A stretch of 14,367 bases of DNA from Sva-07 sp964651825 (GCA_964651825.1 CAZYWK010000088.1:1-14367), one strand, 5' to 3'. Shown: positions 7,171-14,315, numbered from the stretch's first letter. Notes: generated by a model from the letters alone, not told the origin. Translations and numbers: made by a program.

Positions 7171-7781
7171 GCTGGGTCCTCCGGTGGTTGGAGCAGGGCC
7201 GGGATCGTCGGGTCGACCTCGAGGCCGACCGAACGCATCAGGAATCCAACGGTCTCGTAGCAGCCGACGGTGAAGATCAGGTCGAACAGTTGCTGCTCGT
7301 TCAGTTCGGTGGCGAGCGTGGTCCAGGTGGCATCGCCGATCACGCCGTCGTCGATCAGTTCGTCGACGGCACGGATCGTCGCGGCCTCGATCGGCGTGAA
7401 GAACGGCGCGCCGGGCCCGAACGCGACACGTGCCATCTCCTCGTCGCTCAGGCCCGCGTCGCGGCCGTTGAAGAGGTGTTGGGCCCAGACGTAGGCGGCC
7501 TGCCGCTTGACCGCGACGCGCAGGACCACGATCGCCCGCAGCCGGCCGGGCAGCGTGGTGCCGTGGAGCACGTGCCCGTTGAACGGGAAGAACACCTGCG
7601 CCAGCGCCGGATGGTGGGCGAACGCCCCGATCGCGGCGAGCCCCCTCGGGCGGTCGGCGCCGCTCGCCGCCGCCATCGGATGACCCTCCGGCGCGCGCAG
7701 CGCCATCGCCGCGTCGATCACCTCCCGCGGCCACTCCTTCGGCGGCAGCGGAGGAATGCGCTCGGGATCAGACGATGACAC
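7167..7781 (-). CDS. Carboxymuconolactone decarboxylase-like (AhpD-fold) protein lacking the CxxC motif
   Basis: A 204-residue all-helical protein of the CMD/AhpD superfamily. Recognisable parts: the start RIPPLPPKEWPREVIDAAM (8-26), GAFAHHPALAQVFFPFNGHV (52-71), TLPGRLRAIVVLRVAVKRQA (76-95) and the AYVWAQH stretch (96-102), then the second half TWTTLATELNEQQLFDLIFT. This region holds the redox CxxC and proton-relay His in AhpD. Here only His102 remains and the sole cysteine is Cys174, so peroxidase-type chemistry is unlikely. Decarboxylase, hydrolase or lactone-related roles fit better but are unproven. The GTG start overlaps the SDR gene by 14 bp; no other start in frame gives the family N-terminus. 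It is the second gene of the operon. Many actinobacterial clusters for ring compounds carry this type of protein beside SDR and SnoaL-like genes. Confidence 0.85.
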   Translation of the reverse strand: MSSSDPERIPPLPPKEWPREVIDAAMALRAPEGHPMAAASGADRPRGLAAIGAFAHHPALAQVFFPFNGHVLHGTTLPGRLRAIVVLRVAVKRQAAYVWAQHLFNGRDAGLSDEEMARVAFGPGAPFFTPIEAATIRAVDELIDDGVIGDATWTTLATELNEQQLFDLIFTVGCYETVGFLMRSVGLEVDPTIPALLQPPEDPA

Positions 7782-8541
7782 GGCCACCGTTGACGCCGAG
7801 GATCTGACCGGTGATGTAGTCGGAGTCGTCGCGGGCGAAGAACGCGCACGCGGCGGCGATGTCGTCGGGCTTGCCCACCCGGCGGACTGGGGTCGACTTC
7901 TCGTGCACCTCGACGCCACCGCCCAGCATCCCGCTGGCCTCTGCCTCGCGCAGGGCCGGCGTGTCGACGAAGCTCGGCGGTACCGCGTTGACCGTCACAC
8001 CCTTCGGGCCGAACTCCTTGGCCAGCGACCGGGTCATCGCGATCACGGCACCCTTCGACGCCGAGTAGTGGACCTGGCCGGCGTTGCCGGTCTGCGCGCT
8101 CGACGACGCGATGTTCACGATGCGGCCCCAGTGGGCTTCGATCATGTCGGGCAGCACCGCCTGGCAGCAGTCGAGCGTGCCCCGCACGTTGACCGCGAAC
8201 ACCTGCTCGAACTCGTCGTGGGTGATCTTCAAGAACTTGGTGAACGGGGCGATGCCGGCGTTGTTGACGAGGATCGTTGCCGCGCCGAGCCGCTCCTTGG
8301 TCTCGGCGACTCCGGCGTCGATCTGGCCGCGGTCGCTCACGTCGACCGTGACGCCGATCGCCGTTCCGCCCTCGGTGTTGATCAGCTCGGCCGTCGAGTT
8401 CGCACCGTCGCCGTTGCGATCGAAGATCGCCACGGAGGCGCCGTCACGGGCCAGGCGCAACGCAATGGCGATGCCGATCCCGGAGCCGCCGCCGGTGACG
8501 ATGGCGGTGCGCGGTTCGGACCAGGGCGGAACAGGAGTCAT
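7768..8541 (-). CDS. Short-chain dehydrogenase/reductase (classical SDR), first gene of the operon
   Basis: A 257-residue NAD(P)-dependent alcohol dehydrogenase or ketone reductase. The nucleotide-binding TGGGSGIG is at 16-23; Asp41 at the end of the second strand (AIFDRN) suggests NAD(H) over NADP(H). NNAG is at 93-96. The catalytic set is Asn118, Ser146, Tyr159 and Lys163 (HYSASKGAV), and the C-terminal DYITGQILGVNGG is normal for the family. I chose ATG 8541 because GAGAGAG (8548-8554) sits 6 nt upstream; a GTG at 8580 would add 13 polar residues with no support. It opens the operon about 48 nt after a candidate promoter and probably oxidises a hydroxyl group formed or needed in the molybdenum-hydroxylase pathway. 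FabG-like activity cannot be excluded, but the operon context argues for catabolism. Confidence 0.95.
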   Translation of the reverse strand: MTPVPPWSEPRTAIVTGGGSGIGIAIALRLARDGASVAIFDRNGDGANSTAELINTEGGTAIGVTVDVSDRGQIDAGVAETKERLGAATILVNNAGIAPFTKFLKITHDEFEQVFAVNVRGTLDCCQAVLPDMIEAHWGRIVNIASSSAQTGNAGQVHYSASKGAVIAMTRSLAKEFGPKGVTVNAVPPSFVDTPALREAEASGMLGGGVEVHEKSTPVRRVGKPDDIAAACAFFARDDSDYITGQILGVNGGRVIV

Positions 8542-8586
8542 GGCACGCTCTCTCGTGATGTCGTTCGTGGTGTCGTCCACCGGTTG

Positions 8587-8594
8587 CTGTACAG
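8587..8594. promoter_or_regulatory. CTGTACAG palindrome at the operon start, possible operator
   Basis: A perfect 8-bp palindrome just downstream of the candidate -10 (8596-8601), covering the expected transcription start. Such a position would suit a TetR-family repressor, and the operon ends with one. The site is short and the flanks do not extend the symmetry, so it may be chance. Confidence 0.25.
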
Positions 8595-8595
8595 G

Positions 8596-8624
8596 TGTTT
8601 AGCACGCGCTCGCGCACGCACCAA
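8596..8624 (-). promoter_or_regulatory. Candidate promoter of the SDR-to-tetR operon
   Basis: In the 126-bp gap upstream of the SDR gene, the minus strand reads TTGGTG (8619-8624), a 17-nt spacer and TAAACA (8596-8601), a fair match to a vegetative actinobacterial promoter. It predicts a start near 8589 and a leader of about 48 nt that contains the GAGAGAG ribosome-binding site. The rest of the gap (8625-8667, after the patatin-like gene stop) shows no convincing terminator, only a loop-less CGCCGGCG palindrome, so read-through from the lipid module is possible. Confidence 0.45.
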
Positions 8625-8667
8625 ACCTCCATGAGCCTGCCAGATCACACTCCGCCGGCGCGCACCG

Positions 8668-9669
8668 TCAGGCGACGTGAGTCTGCGCAGCCACCTCGCG
8701 GAAGCGCTCCAGGCGGTGCTGCATGTCGGACGCCGCCAAGCGTCGTGCCGCCCCCTCGTACGCGGCCTCCACGACGTCGCTCGTGATCCGACCCGACAAC
8801 AGGGTGGCACCGGCGAGCTCGAGGGCTGCCCGGCCCGGTCGGAGGAGCAAGACCTCGTGACCCTGGCGCCGGAGCTGCGACGTCTCGCGGAGCACGGTGC
8901 GGTTCGGCCACATGCGCAGCACCCGACCAGGACCGGCGGGAGGATCGGCCGGGTCGAACGCGATCGCGCTCACTGCGAGTACCGCCCGCGAGGGGAGGCG
9001 GGCCGCGACGTCGAGGTTGGTCGCCGAGCGCAGGCCGCCATCGACGAGCCGGGCGCCGCCGACGCGGACCGGCGGGTAGAGGCCGGGGATGGCGCACGAC
9101 GCCTGGAGTGCCCGGCGTAGCGTCGCGCGTGGCGTGCCGCCGCGGGGATGAGCTCCGAGCACGACCCGCTCGCCGGTGTCGAGATCCGACGCCACGGCAT
9201 AGACCGCTCGCTCGGGCCACCCCTCCGGATAGAACTCGCTCGCCCAGTCCTGCGACTCGCCGAGCGACAGCATCGCTCCGGGGAAGTGCCGCTGGAGCAC
9301 GCCGGGCGGCTCGGGAAGCGGCATCCGCACGGGGCTGAGCGCCCGCGTCAGCACCCACGCCGACCCGACGGCTCGCCGGCCGAGCTCGGGCCACGACCGC
9401 CAGGCCGGGGTCGATTCGAGCGGGCCGCTCCGGTCCGTCGCCCGGTCGGCGCACACCCGGGCGGCGATCTCGTCGAGTGGCACGCCGAGCTGCACGTCGG
9501 CCGCCACCGTCGAGCCGGCGGACGTGCCGACTGCCGCCGCGGCATCGGCCACGTCGATACCGGCCTCCTTGAGCGCCATGAGGATCCCGGCGCTGATCCC
9601 GATCGCCATGGCGCCACCGCCACCGATGACGGCGGTGAAGCCCCGTTCCCGTGCCGGCGTGGCGGTCAC
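8668..9669 (-). CDS. Patatin-like phospholipase
   Basis: A 333-residue patatin-fold lipid acyl hydrolase using a Ser-Asp dyad. The oxyanion loop is GGGGAMAIG (16-24), the nucleophile is Ser50 in VGTSAGS (GxSxG), and the second catalytic residue is Asp210 in the DGG motif (LVDGGLRSATNLD, 208-220). All key residues are present. The N-terminus has no signal peptide, so a cytoplasmic or peripheral membrane role is likely. The GTG start overlaps the WS/DGAT stop as GTGA, so the two are almost certainly co-translated. Pairing with a storage-lipid synthase suggests it releases acyl chains from glycerolipids or storage lipid, but phospholipase, lysophospholipase and other esterase activities are all open within this family. 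Confidence 0.93.
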   Translation of the reverse strand: MTATPARERGFTAVIGGGGAMAIGISAGILMALKEAGIDVADAAAAVGTSAGSTVAADVQLGVPLDEIAARVCADRATDRSGPLESTPAWRSWPELGRRAVGSAWVLTRALSPVRMPLPEPPGVLQRHFPGAMLSLGESQDWASEFYPEGWPERAVYAVASDLDTGERVVLGAHPRGGTPRATLRRALQASCAIPGLYPPVRVGGARLVDGGLRSATNLDVAARLPSRAVLAVSAIAFDPADPPAGPGRVLRMWPNRTVLRETSQLRRQGHEVLLLRPGRAALELAGATLLSGRITSDVVEAAYEGAARRLAASDMQHRLERFREVAAQTHVA

Positions 9670-11141
9670 GCGCGGGCCTTCGCCGCGGCGAGGAGGTCGT
9701 CGATGGCGCCGGCCAGGCAGTCCTCGTAGAACTCCGGATCGGGCATGGCGTCGCGGTCGGCCGTGAAGCAGAAGTTCACGTGGTCACCGTAGCTACCGAT
9801 GCCATTGTTCAAGGCCATCCCGTCGAGCACCGGCCCGAGCCCGGTGACGTCGACCATCCTCGCGCCACAGAAGTACATCGGCGTGCGTGGCCCGGGCACG
9901 TTGCTCACGAGCGTGTGCACCGCCAGCGTCCGGCCCCGCCGGCTCAGCGCCCGCACGGCGGTGCGTTGCACGGTGCCGATCAGGCCGCCGAGCGCCTCCT
10001 CCGACATCTCCATCAGCGCGCGAACGGGGTACGCGCCGGCGTCCTTCACGTGCGACGTCGACACCACGATCCGCCGGAGTCGTGCGAACGGATCGGCCTC
10101 GTCGGTCGCCATCGTGATCGGCGCCAGCGTGAACTGGTTACCGGCGGTTGCGCTCGACCCCGCCGATGCCGATGCCGCCGTACCGTCCGCGCTGGCCGTT
10201 TGCTGGGTGATCGTCGGGCGGATGGAGATCGGCATCATCGCGAGCAGCGACGCCTCGGGCAGATCGTCCTTGTCGAGCAGGTAGGTGCGGATCGCGCCGC
10301 CGACGACGGCGAGGCCGATGTCGTTGATCTTGGCCTCCGGCATCCCCCGGCGGATCTGCTTCATCACGCCGATGGTCGTGTACGACGTGCCGAACACCCG
10401 GTGGGGGCCGACCGGTTGGTTGAAGCGCGTGCCCGCCGGCAGGCTGGCGGGCGACGTCACGTCGGGGTTGCGGCTGTCGCGCGCCAGCATCGGCAGCTGG
10501 CGGGCGGCATCGCCGAACGACCTCAGCACGCTGACCGGCCGCGCCATCCCGTGCAGCGCGGCGCGGCGCAGCAGGTCGGCGTCGCTCGGGATCGGGTCGG
10601 GTTCCCAGTGGTAGCCCGGATCCGGGGGTGGCGGAGGCGCATCCGGTGCGTGGGTGTGGATCGCGGTGAGGATCTCGGCGCCGGCGACACCGTCGATGGC
10701 AGCGTGATGGACGCGCAGGAACACCGCGATCGATCCCGGCGGCACGTGGTCGATGCCGTCGAGCCCGTCGATCACGTACAGCTCCCACGGTGGCCTGGTC
10801 AGGTCGAGCGGGCGGGCGTGGATGCGGGCGACCTGGGTGCAGAACTGGCGCCAGTTGCCGGGCCGGGGGAGGGCGATCTGGCGGACGTGGTACTCGAGAT
10901 CGAAATCGCCGTCGCGGACCCAGTACGGCCGGTCGAGACCGAGCGGCACGTTCAGGATCCGCTCGCGGAAGCTCTCGGCGACGTGGAGCCGGTCGCCGAT
11001 GTAGGCGAGGACGTCGTCGTAGCCGGGTGGGCCGTCGGTGCACGCTGACGTGTCGTAGATCCCGACGATGCCGATCGTGTTGTGCGCCGACGGCGTATCG
11101 ATCGCCACCATCGTCCAATCGGATGTCGACAGCTGTCGCAT
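9666..11141 (-). CDS. WS/DGAT family O-acyltransferase (wax ester synthase / diacylglycerol acyltransferase)
   Basis: A 491-residue acyl-CoA-dependent acyltransferase that esterifies long-chain alcohols or diacylglycerol for storage lipid. The N-terminal half has the PPWELYVIDGL stretch (117-127) and the catalytic HHAAIDG (145-151, HHxxxDG form). The C-terminal half has KINDIGLAVVGGAIR (271-285, the ND motif) and SNVPGP (413-418). Between SIRP (306-309) and the conserved GNQ (334-336) lies an unusual Ala/Ser/Thr/Gly run, TASADGTAASASAGSSATAG (315-334), longer than this linker usually is. The start is the ATG preceded by GGGGGAA; it gives MRQLSTSDWTMV, the family's normal N-terminus. It follows the alpha/beta hydrolase gene after 23 bp and overlaps the patatin-like gene. 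Wax ester, triacylglycerol or other acceptor preference cannot be told from sequence alone. Confidence 0.95.
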   Translation of the reverse strand: MRQLSTSDWTMVAIDTPSAHNTIGIVGIYDTSACTDGPPGYDDVLAYIGDRLHVAESFRERILNVPLGLDRPYWVRDGDFDLEYHVRQIALPRPGNWRQFCTQVARIHARPLDLTRPPWELYVIDGLDGIDHVPPGSIAVFLRVHHAAIDGVAGAEILTAIHTHAPDAPPPPPDPGYHWEPDPIPSDADLLRRAALHGMARPVSVLRSFGDAARQLPMLARDSRNPDVTSPASLPAGTRFNQPVGPHRVFGTSYTTIGVMKQIRRGMPEAKINDIGLAVVGGAIRTYLLDKDDLPEASLLAMMPISIRPTITQQTASADGTAASASAGSSATAGNQFTLAPITMATDEADPFARLRRIVVSTSHVKDAGAYPVRALMEMSEEALGGLIGTVQRTAVRALSRRGRTLAVHTLVSNVPGPRTPMYFCGARMVDVTGLGPVLDGMALNNGIGSYGDHVNFCFTADRDAMPDPEFYEDCLAGAIDDLLAAAKARA

Positions 11142-11164
11142 GGTTCCCCCAAGTCGGATGTGAG

Positions 11165-12370
11165 TCAGGCCTGTCGCAGCCCGCTCGTGACGAGTATCGA
11201 TGCAAGGTGTTCGTCGTAGGCCCGCGAACGACCCGTGGTCAGATGGCCGCGCGGCCGCCACAGGATCGACGGCTCGTCCCAGTGGCGCCACAGGCGAGCC
11301 GCGCCAGCGGGCGCGGCGACCTGGTCGCCCTGACCGGCCACGATGAAGCGCCGTTCGCGGGGCACGAGGCAGGGGAGGCCGAGCGGCGAGACCGGGCGGT
11401 GGATCGCGGTGATCCGCTCGTCGTAGAGCGCTCGGTGCAGCCGTCGCTTCGATGGTACGAGCGGTTCGGCCGCCCGCAGCGACCCTGCCAGGTCGGGCTG
11501 TGGCACGAGCGCGACCACGCAGGCAAGGTCGGCTTCCAGCGCGGAGAGCAGGCTGGCCACGTACGACCCGAGCGACAGGCCGAGCACCCCGACCGCCGGC
11601 GCGCCGTGCTCCCCGCGGAGCCACGCCAGCAGGCGCCGGACGTCCCAGATGGCCTGCGTGAGCCCGAGCACGTTGTTCACCGGGTACACGTTCGACACGA
11701 ACATCCGGTCGGGCGCGAAGCCCTCGGCCCGCGGGCCGTGGAGGGGCAGCACCGGCAGCGCGACGTTGACACCGAGGTCCTCGTGGAGGCGCCGGACGCG
11801 CAGCATCCGCAGGTCACCCGGCCGCCCCATGCTCTGGCCGTGGACGGCGACGAGCCATGGCCGCGGCCCGCCGGCGTGCCGCAGGAGGCGAACGGGTACG
11901 ACGCGGTTCGCGGTCAGCGATCGCCAGCGCTCCGCGCCCGGTTCGCCCTCGACCGGCTCCCAGCCGCTCTCGAAGCTGAACTGCTCGACGCCGCCCTTGG
12001 CGCGCTCGATGTTGCCGCTCGGCACACCGGGAGGGCGCGGGTGACGTCGGGTGGGATCATCGAGCCAGCCGGCGTCGCCGTAGAACATCACCGCCGCGTC
12101 GACCTCGGTCGACGAGCGGGCATAGTGCTCGGCGGAGCCCGTGGAGGAGAGCAGCCCCATCGGCAGGTTGATCATCGTGTCGACCGCCACCGCTCCCGCC
12201 AGCCCGATCGACGGGTCAGGCGTCGGCACGTCGCGCTCGAGTGGCGTGCCGGCCCGCTTCGCGGCTGCCGCCCGCAGCGTGAACCGCGCTCCGGCTGCCC
12301 CCGCGACGGTCGCCGCGACGACGACGGGTGCTGCGACCGCCGCTCCGACGACTCGTTTGATGCTGGCCAT
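11165..12370 (-). CDS. Alpha/beta hydrolase with N-terminal membrane anchor or signal sequence
   Basis: A 401-residue serine hydrolase. The N-terminus MASIKR is followed by an Ala/Val-rich hydrophobic stretch (about 7-30), which suggests a membrane anchor or export signal; no clear AxA cleavage site stands out. The hydrolase fold starts near residue 155: the oxyanion region is AVHGQSMG (175-182), the nucleophile is Ser266 in LGLSLG (263-268), the probable acid is Asp349 in GQGDQV, and the probable base is His376 in RPRGH. About 120 residues of unassigned sequence lie between anchor and catalytic core. The ATG has AGGGGAA just upstream. It is the first gene of the hydrolase-acyltransferase-patatin set, so an esterase or lipase role in acyl turnover is likely, though the substrate is unknown. 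Similar to ABHD18-like hydrolases in layout; that assignment is tentative. Confidence 0.85.
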   Translation of the reverse strand: MASIKRVVGAAVAAPVVVAATVAGAAGARFTLRAAAAKRAGTPLERDVPTPDPSIGLAGAVAVDTMINLPMGLLSSTGSAEHYARSSTEVDAAVMFYGDAGWLDDPTRRHPRPPGVPSGNIERAKGGVEQFSFESGWEPVEGEPGAERWRSLTANRVVPVRLLRHAGGPRPWLVAVHGQSMGRPGDLRMLRVRRLHEDLGVNVALPVLPLHGPRAEGFAPDRMFVSNVYPVNNVLGLTQAIWDVRRLLAWLRGEHGAPAVGVLGLSLGSYVASLLSALEADLACVVALVPQPDLAGSLRAAEPLVPSKRRLHRALYDERITAIHRPVSPLGLPCLVPRERRFIVAGQGDQVAAPAGAARLWRHWDEPSILWRPRGHLTTGRSRAYDEHLASILVTSGLRQA

Positions 12371-12428
12371 CGCTTCCCCTTACCCGAGCCGACCGGGCGA
12401 CAGTCTCACACACTCGTCCGCCCTGGGC

Positions 12429-12443
12429 GGCGTGAGTGACGCC
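12429..12443. other. Short inverted repeat between the LLM and hydrolase genes
   Basis: GGCGT (12429-12433) and ACGCC (12439-12443) pair around a 5-nt loop in the 114-bp gap between the LLM stop (12485) and the hydrolase start (12370). It could be a weak hairpin ending the LLM transcript or a half-site pair for a regulator of the hydrolase operon. No convincing -35/-10 pair is visible in this gap, so the lipid genes may be co-transcribed with the LLM gene. Confidence 0.2.
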
Positions 12444-12484
12444 TCAAGTCCCCGCCGCCGCGATCGGGCCAGGGACATGAGTCG

Positions 12485-13405
12485 TCAGTCGCCGGTGACG
12501 AGCGAGGCGAGGAGCTCGCGGGTGCGGCGGATCGACGCCTGCGGGTCGTCGCCGACCGGGAAGATCGCCGCGTGGACGTCGGTCGCGCCGGCGTCGACCA
12601 GGGCCTGGAGCTGACGGGTGACGGAGGCTTCGTCGCCGACGACGGCCGTGTCGGCCGGCGACGCCGCGCCGTCGAGGTCGACGACGCGCTGGAAGTTCGG
12701 ACGGCTCGCGTAGAGCGCCGCGGCCCGGGCTTGCGCGGCGCGGGCCGCGTCGGCGTCGTCGTGCACGGCCACCGGCAGCCCGGCGACGATGCGCGGCGCC
12801 GGCCGCCCTGCCGCGGCGGCCGCCTCGTTGATCCGAGGCGCGACGTGGGTCTCGATGACCTTCGCCGAGGCGAGCCACAGGATCGTTCCGTCGGCGACCT
12901 CACCGGCCACCCGCAGGAGACGGGGGCCGAGGGCGGAGACGAGCACCGGCACCGGATGGTCCGGAGCGACCATCCGTCCCGCGCTGTGCGTGACCCAGTG
13001 GTCGCCGTCGATGTCGACCGTCTCGCCGCGCAGCAGTGCGGCGACGATGCGCACGTACTCTTCGGTGTTCGCGCCGGGCTGGTCGTACGACAGGCCGTAC
13101 GCGTCGTGGATGACGGCGTCGTGCGAGGGTCCCAGTCCGAACGTCAGGCCGGGCCGGCCCATCGCCTTGGTCACCGACGCGATGCGGTTCGCCTGGAGCA
13201 GCGGGTGGCACGGGTAGGTCTGGAGGACCGCCGTGCCGAGCTCGATCCGCTCGGTGGCACGGCCGGCGAGGGCCATCGCCACGAGCGGATCGCCGGTGAC
13301 GCCGCTCGCGTACCAGAGCGACGTGAACCCGTCGGCCTCCGCGTCGACCGCTTGTCGGATCAGGACGTCGACGCTCGACGCCCAACTCGTCAGACCGATC
13401 CGCAT
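12485..13405 (-). CDS. LLM-class F420-dependent oxidoreductase (MSMEG_4879-like)
   Basis: A 306-residue TIM-barrel protein of the bacterial luciferase-like superfamily, in the actinobacterial group that uses reduced deazaflavin F420 for hydride transfer. Visible family features: MRIGLTSWAS at the first strand, DAEADGFTSLWYAS (21-34), TERIELGTAVLQTYPCHPLL (51-70) with the cis-peptide region, GLTFGLGPSHDAVIHDAYGL (86-105) and PVPVLVSALGPRLLRVAGEVADG (151-173). No membrane segment. The ATG chosen starts directly at the first barrel strand and has no Shine-Dalgarno sequence. A TACCAT hexamer 8 nt upstream suggests a leaderless message. The frame stays open upstream but only as antisense to the dioxygenase gene. 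It is divergent from the TauD-family gene by 73 bp. The substrate is unknown; F420 over FMN is inferred from subfamily resemblance. Confidence 0.92.
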   Translation of the reverse strand: MRIGLTSWASSVDVLIRQAVDAEADGFTSLWYASGVTGDPLVAMALAGRATERIELGTAVLQTYPCHPLLQANRIASVTKAMGRPGLTFGLGPSHDAVIHDAYGLSYDQPGANTEEYVRIVAALLRGETVDIDGDHWVTHSAGRMVAPDHPVPVLVSALGPRLLRVAGEVADGTILWLASAKVIETHVAPRINEAAAAAGRPAPRIVAGLPVAVHDDADAARAAQARAAALYASRPNFQRVVDLDGAASPADTAVVGDEASVTRQLQALVDAGATDVHAAIFPVGDDPQASIRRTRELLASLVTGD

Positions 13406-13413
13406 CGCGCAGG

Positions 13414-13419
13414 ATGGTA
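13414..13419 (-). promoter_or_regulatory. Candidate -10 element for a leaderless LLM transcript
   Basis: TACCAT on the minus strand (TAnnnT form) ends 8 nt before the LLM ATG, a spacing seen at leaderless actinobacterial genes, and no ribosome-binding sequence lies between. No good -35 accompanies it. The rest of the 73-bp divergent gap holds only the GAGGGGG (13464-13470) Shine-Dalgarno of the dioxygenase gene. Confidence 0.3.
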
Positions 13420-13478
13420 GTGCTGAACGGGTGACTAGCATCGTCGGCAGAAGGTTCACGAACGAGGGGGACGACTGC

Positions 13479-14315
13479 ATGAGCATCACGATCGAGCCGA
13501 TCTCCGACCGCATCGGCGCGTCCATCACCGGGGTGACGGGCGACCAGGCCGCCTCGCCGGCCGTGGCCGCCGAGGTGCAGGACGCCATCGACCGGTTCGG
13601 GGTGGTCGTGTTCCCCGGGCTCGACATCAGCGACACCGCCATGGCTGTCCTCGCCCGCCAGCTCGGCGAGGTGGTGCTGCCGCTGCACGGCGCGCTCGCC
13701 GAGCATCCCGAGATCGCGCCGGTCACGCGCAATCCCGCCGAGGACAAGATGGCGCAGTATCGCGAGGCCACCTTCAACTGGCACACCGACGGAACGATGA
13801 GCGACGTCCCCGACAAGCTCACGATGCTCACCGTGCGGCGCACACCCCAAGGCGGTGAAGGCAACACCGAGTTCGCCACCACCTACGCCGCCTACGACGC
13901 GCTGCCCGACGACGACAAGGAGCTCATCGAGGGCCTCCGTGTGCGTCACTCGTTCGCCGCGTCGCAGCGGCTGATCCACCCGAACGCGACGGAGAAGCAG
14001 GAAGCGGCGTGGGGACAGGTGCCGGCCCGTGAGCACCCGCTGGTGTGGAAGCGGCGCGACGGCCGCCGGTCGCTGGTGATGGGATCGACGACCGAAGCGG
14101 TCATCGGCCTGCCCGACGACGAGGGTCGCGCCCTGCTCGACCGCCTGGTCGCGTTCGCCACCACGCCCGAGTTCACGCTCGCCCACTCCTGGAGCGAGGG
14201 CGACCTCGTGATCTTCGACAACACCGGTCTCTTGCACCGTGCGATGCCGTACGCGGCCGACTCGCCGCGCCTCATGCACCGCGCCACGGTCGCCGGCGAG
14301 GAAGCCATCGCGTGA
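13479..14315 (+). CDS. TauD/TfdA-family Fe(II)/2-oxoglutarate-dependent dioxygenase
   Basis: A 278-residue non-haem iron oxygenase that couples 2-oxoglutarate decarboxylation to substrate hydroxylation. The iron triad is His102 and Asp104 in WHTDGT (101-106) plus His253 in NTGLLHRAMPY (248-258). Arg264, 11 residues after the last His, matches the 2-oxoglutarate-binding Arg of TauD, and Arg268 matches the TauD substrate-contact Arg (SPRLMHRATVAG, 262-273). Thr130 in GGEGNT may be the second 2-oxoglutarate contact. Length and order are normal. ATG 13479 has GAGGGGG (13464-13470) 8 nt upstream; the frame extends upstream only as a shadow. It is divergent from the LLM gene and overlaps the next gene by 4 bp. 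Whether the substrate is a sulfonate, an aryloxyacid or a carboxylate cannot be read; nothing nearby points to taurine or sulfonate uptake. Confidence 0.95.
   Translation: MSITIEPISDRIGASITGVTGDQAASPAVAAEVQDAIDRFGVVVFPGLDISDTAMAVLARQLGEVVLPLHGALAEHPEIAPVTRNPAEDKMAQYREATFNWHTDGTMSDVPDKLTMLTVRRTPQGGEGNTEFATTYAAYDALPDDDKELIEGLRVRHSFAASQRLIHPNATEKQEAAWGQVPAREHPLVWKRRDGRRSLVMGSTTEAVIGLPDDEGRALLDRLVAFATTPEFTLAHSWSEGDLVIFDNTGLLHRAMPYAADSPRLMHRATVAGEEAIA

Noticed and set aside
8602..8618. GC-rich alternating CG run between the operon's -35 and -10 as an operator.
   Set aside because: Only CGCG-CT-CGCG is symmetric and the flanks do not pair; such runs are common by chance at this GC content.
13233..13478. 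Upstream extension of the dioxygenase frame over the start of the LLM gene.
   Set aside because: The added part is antisense to the LLM coding region and has no similarity to the family; ATG 13479 has a strong ribosome-binding site.
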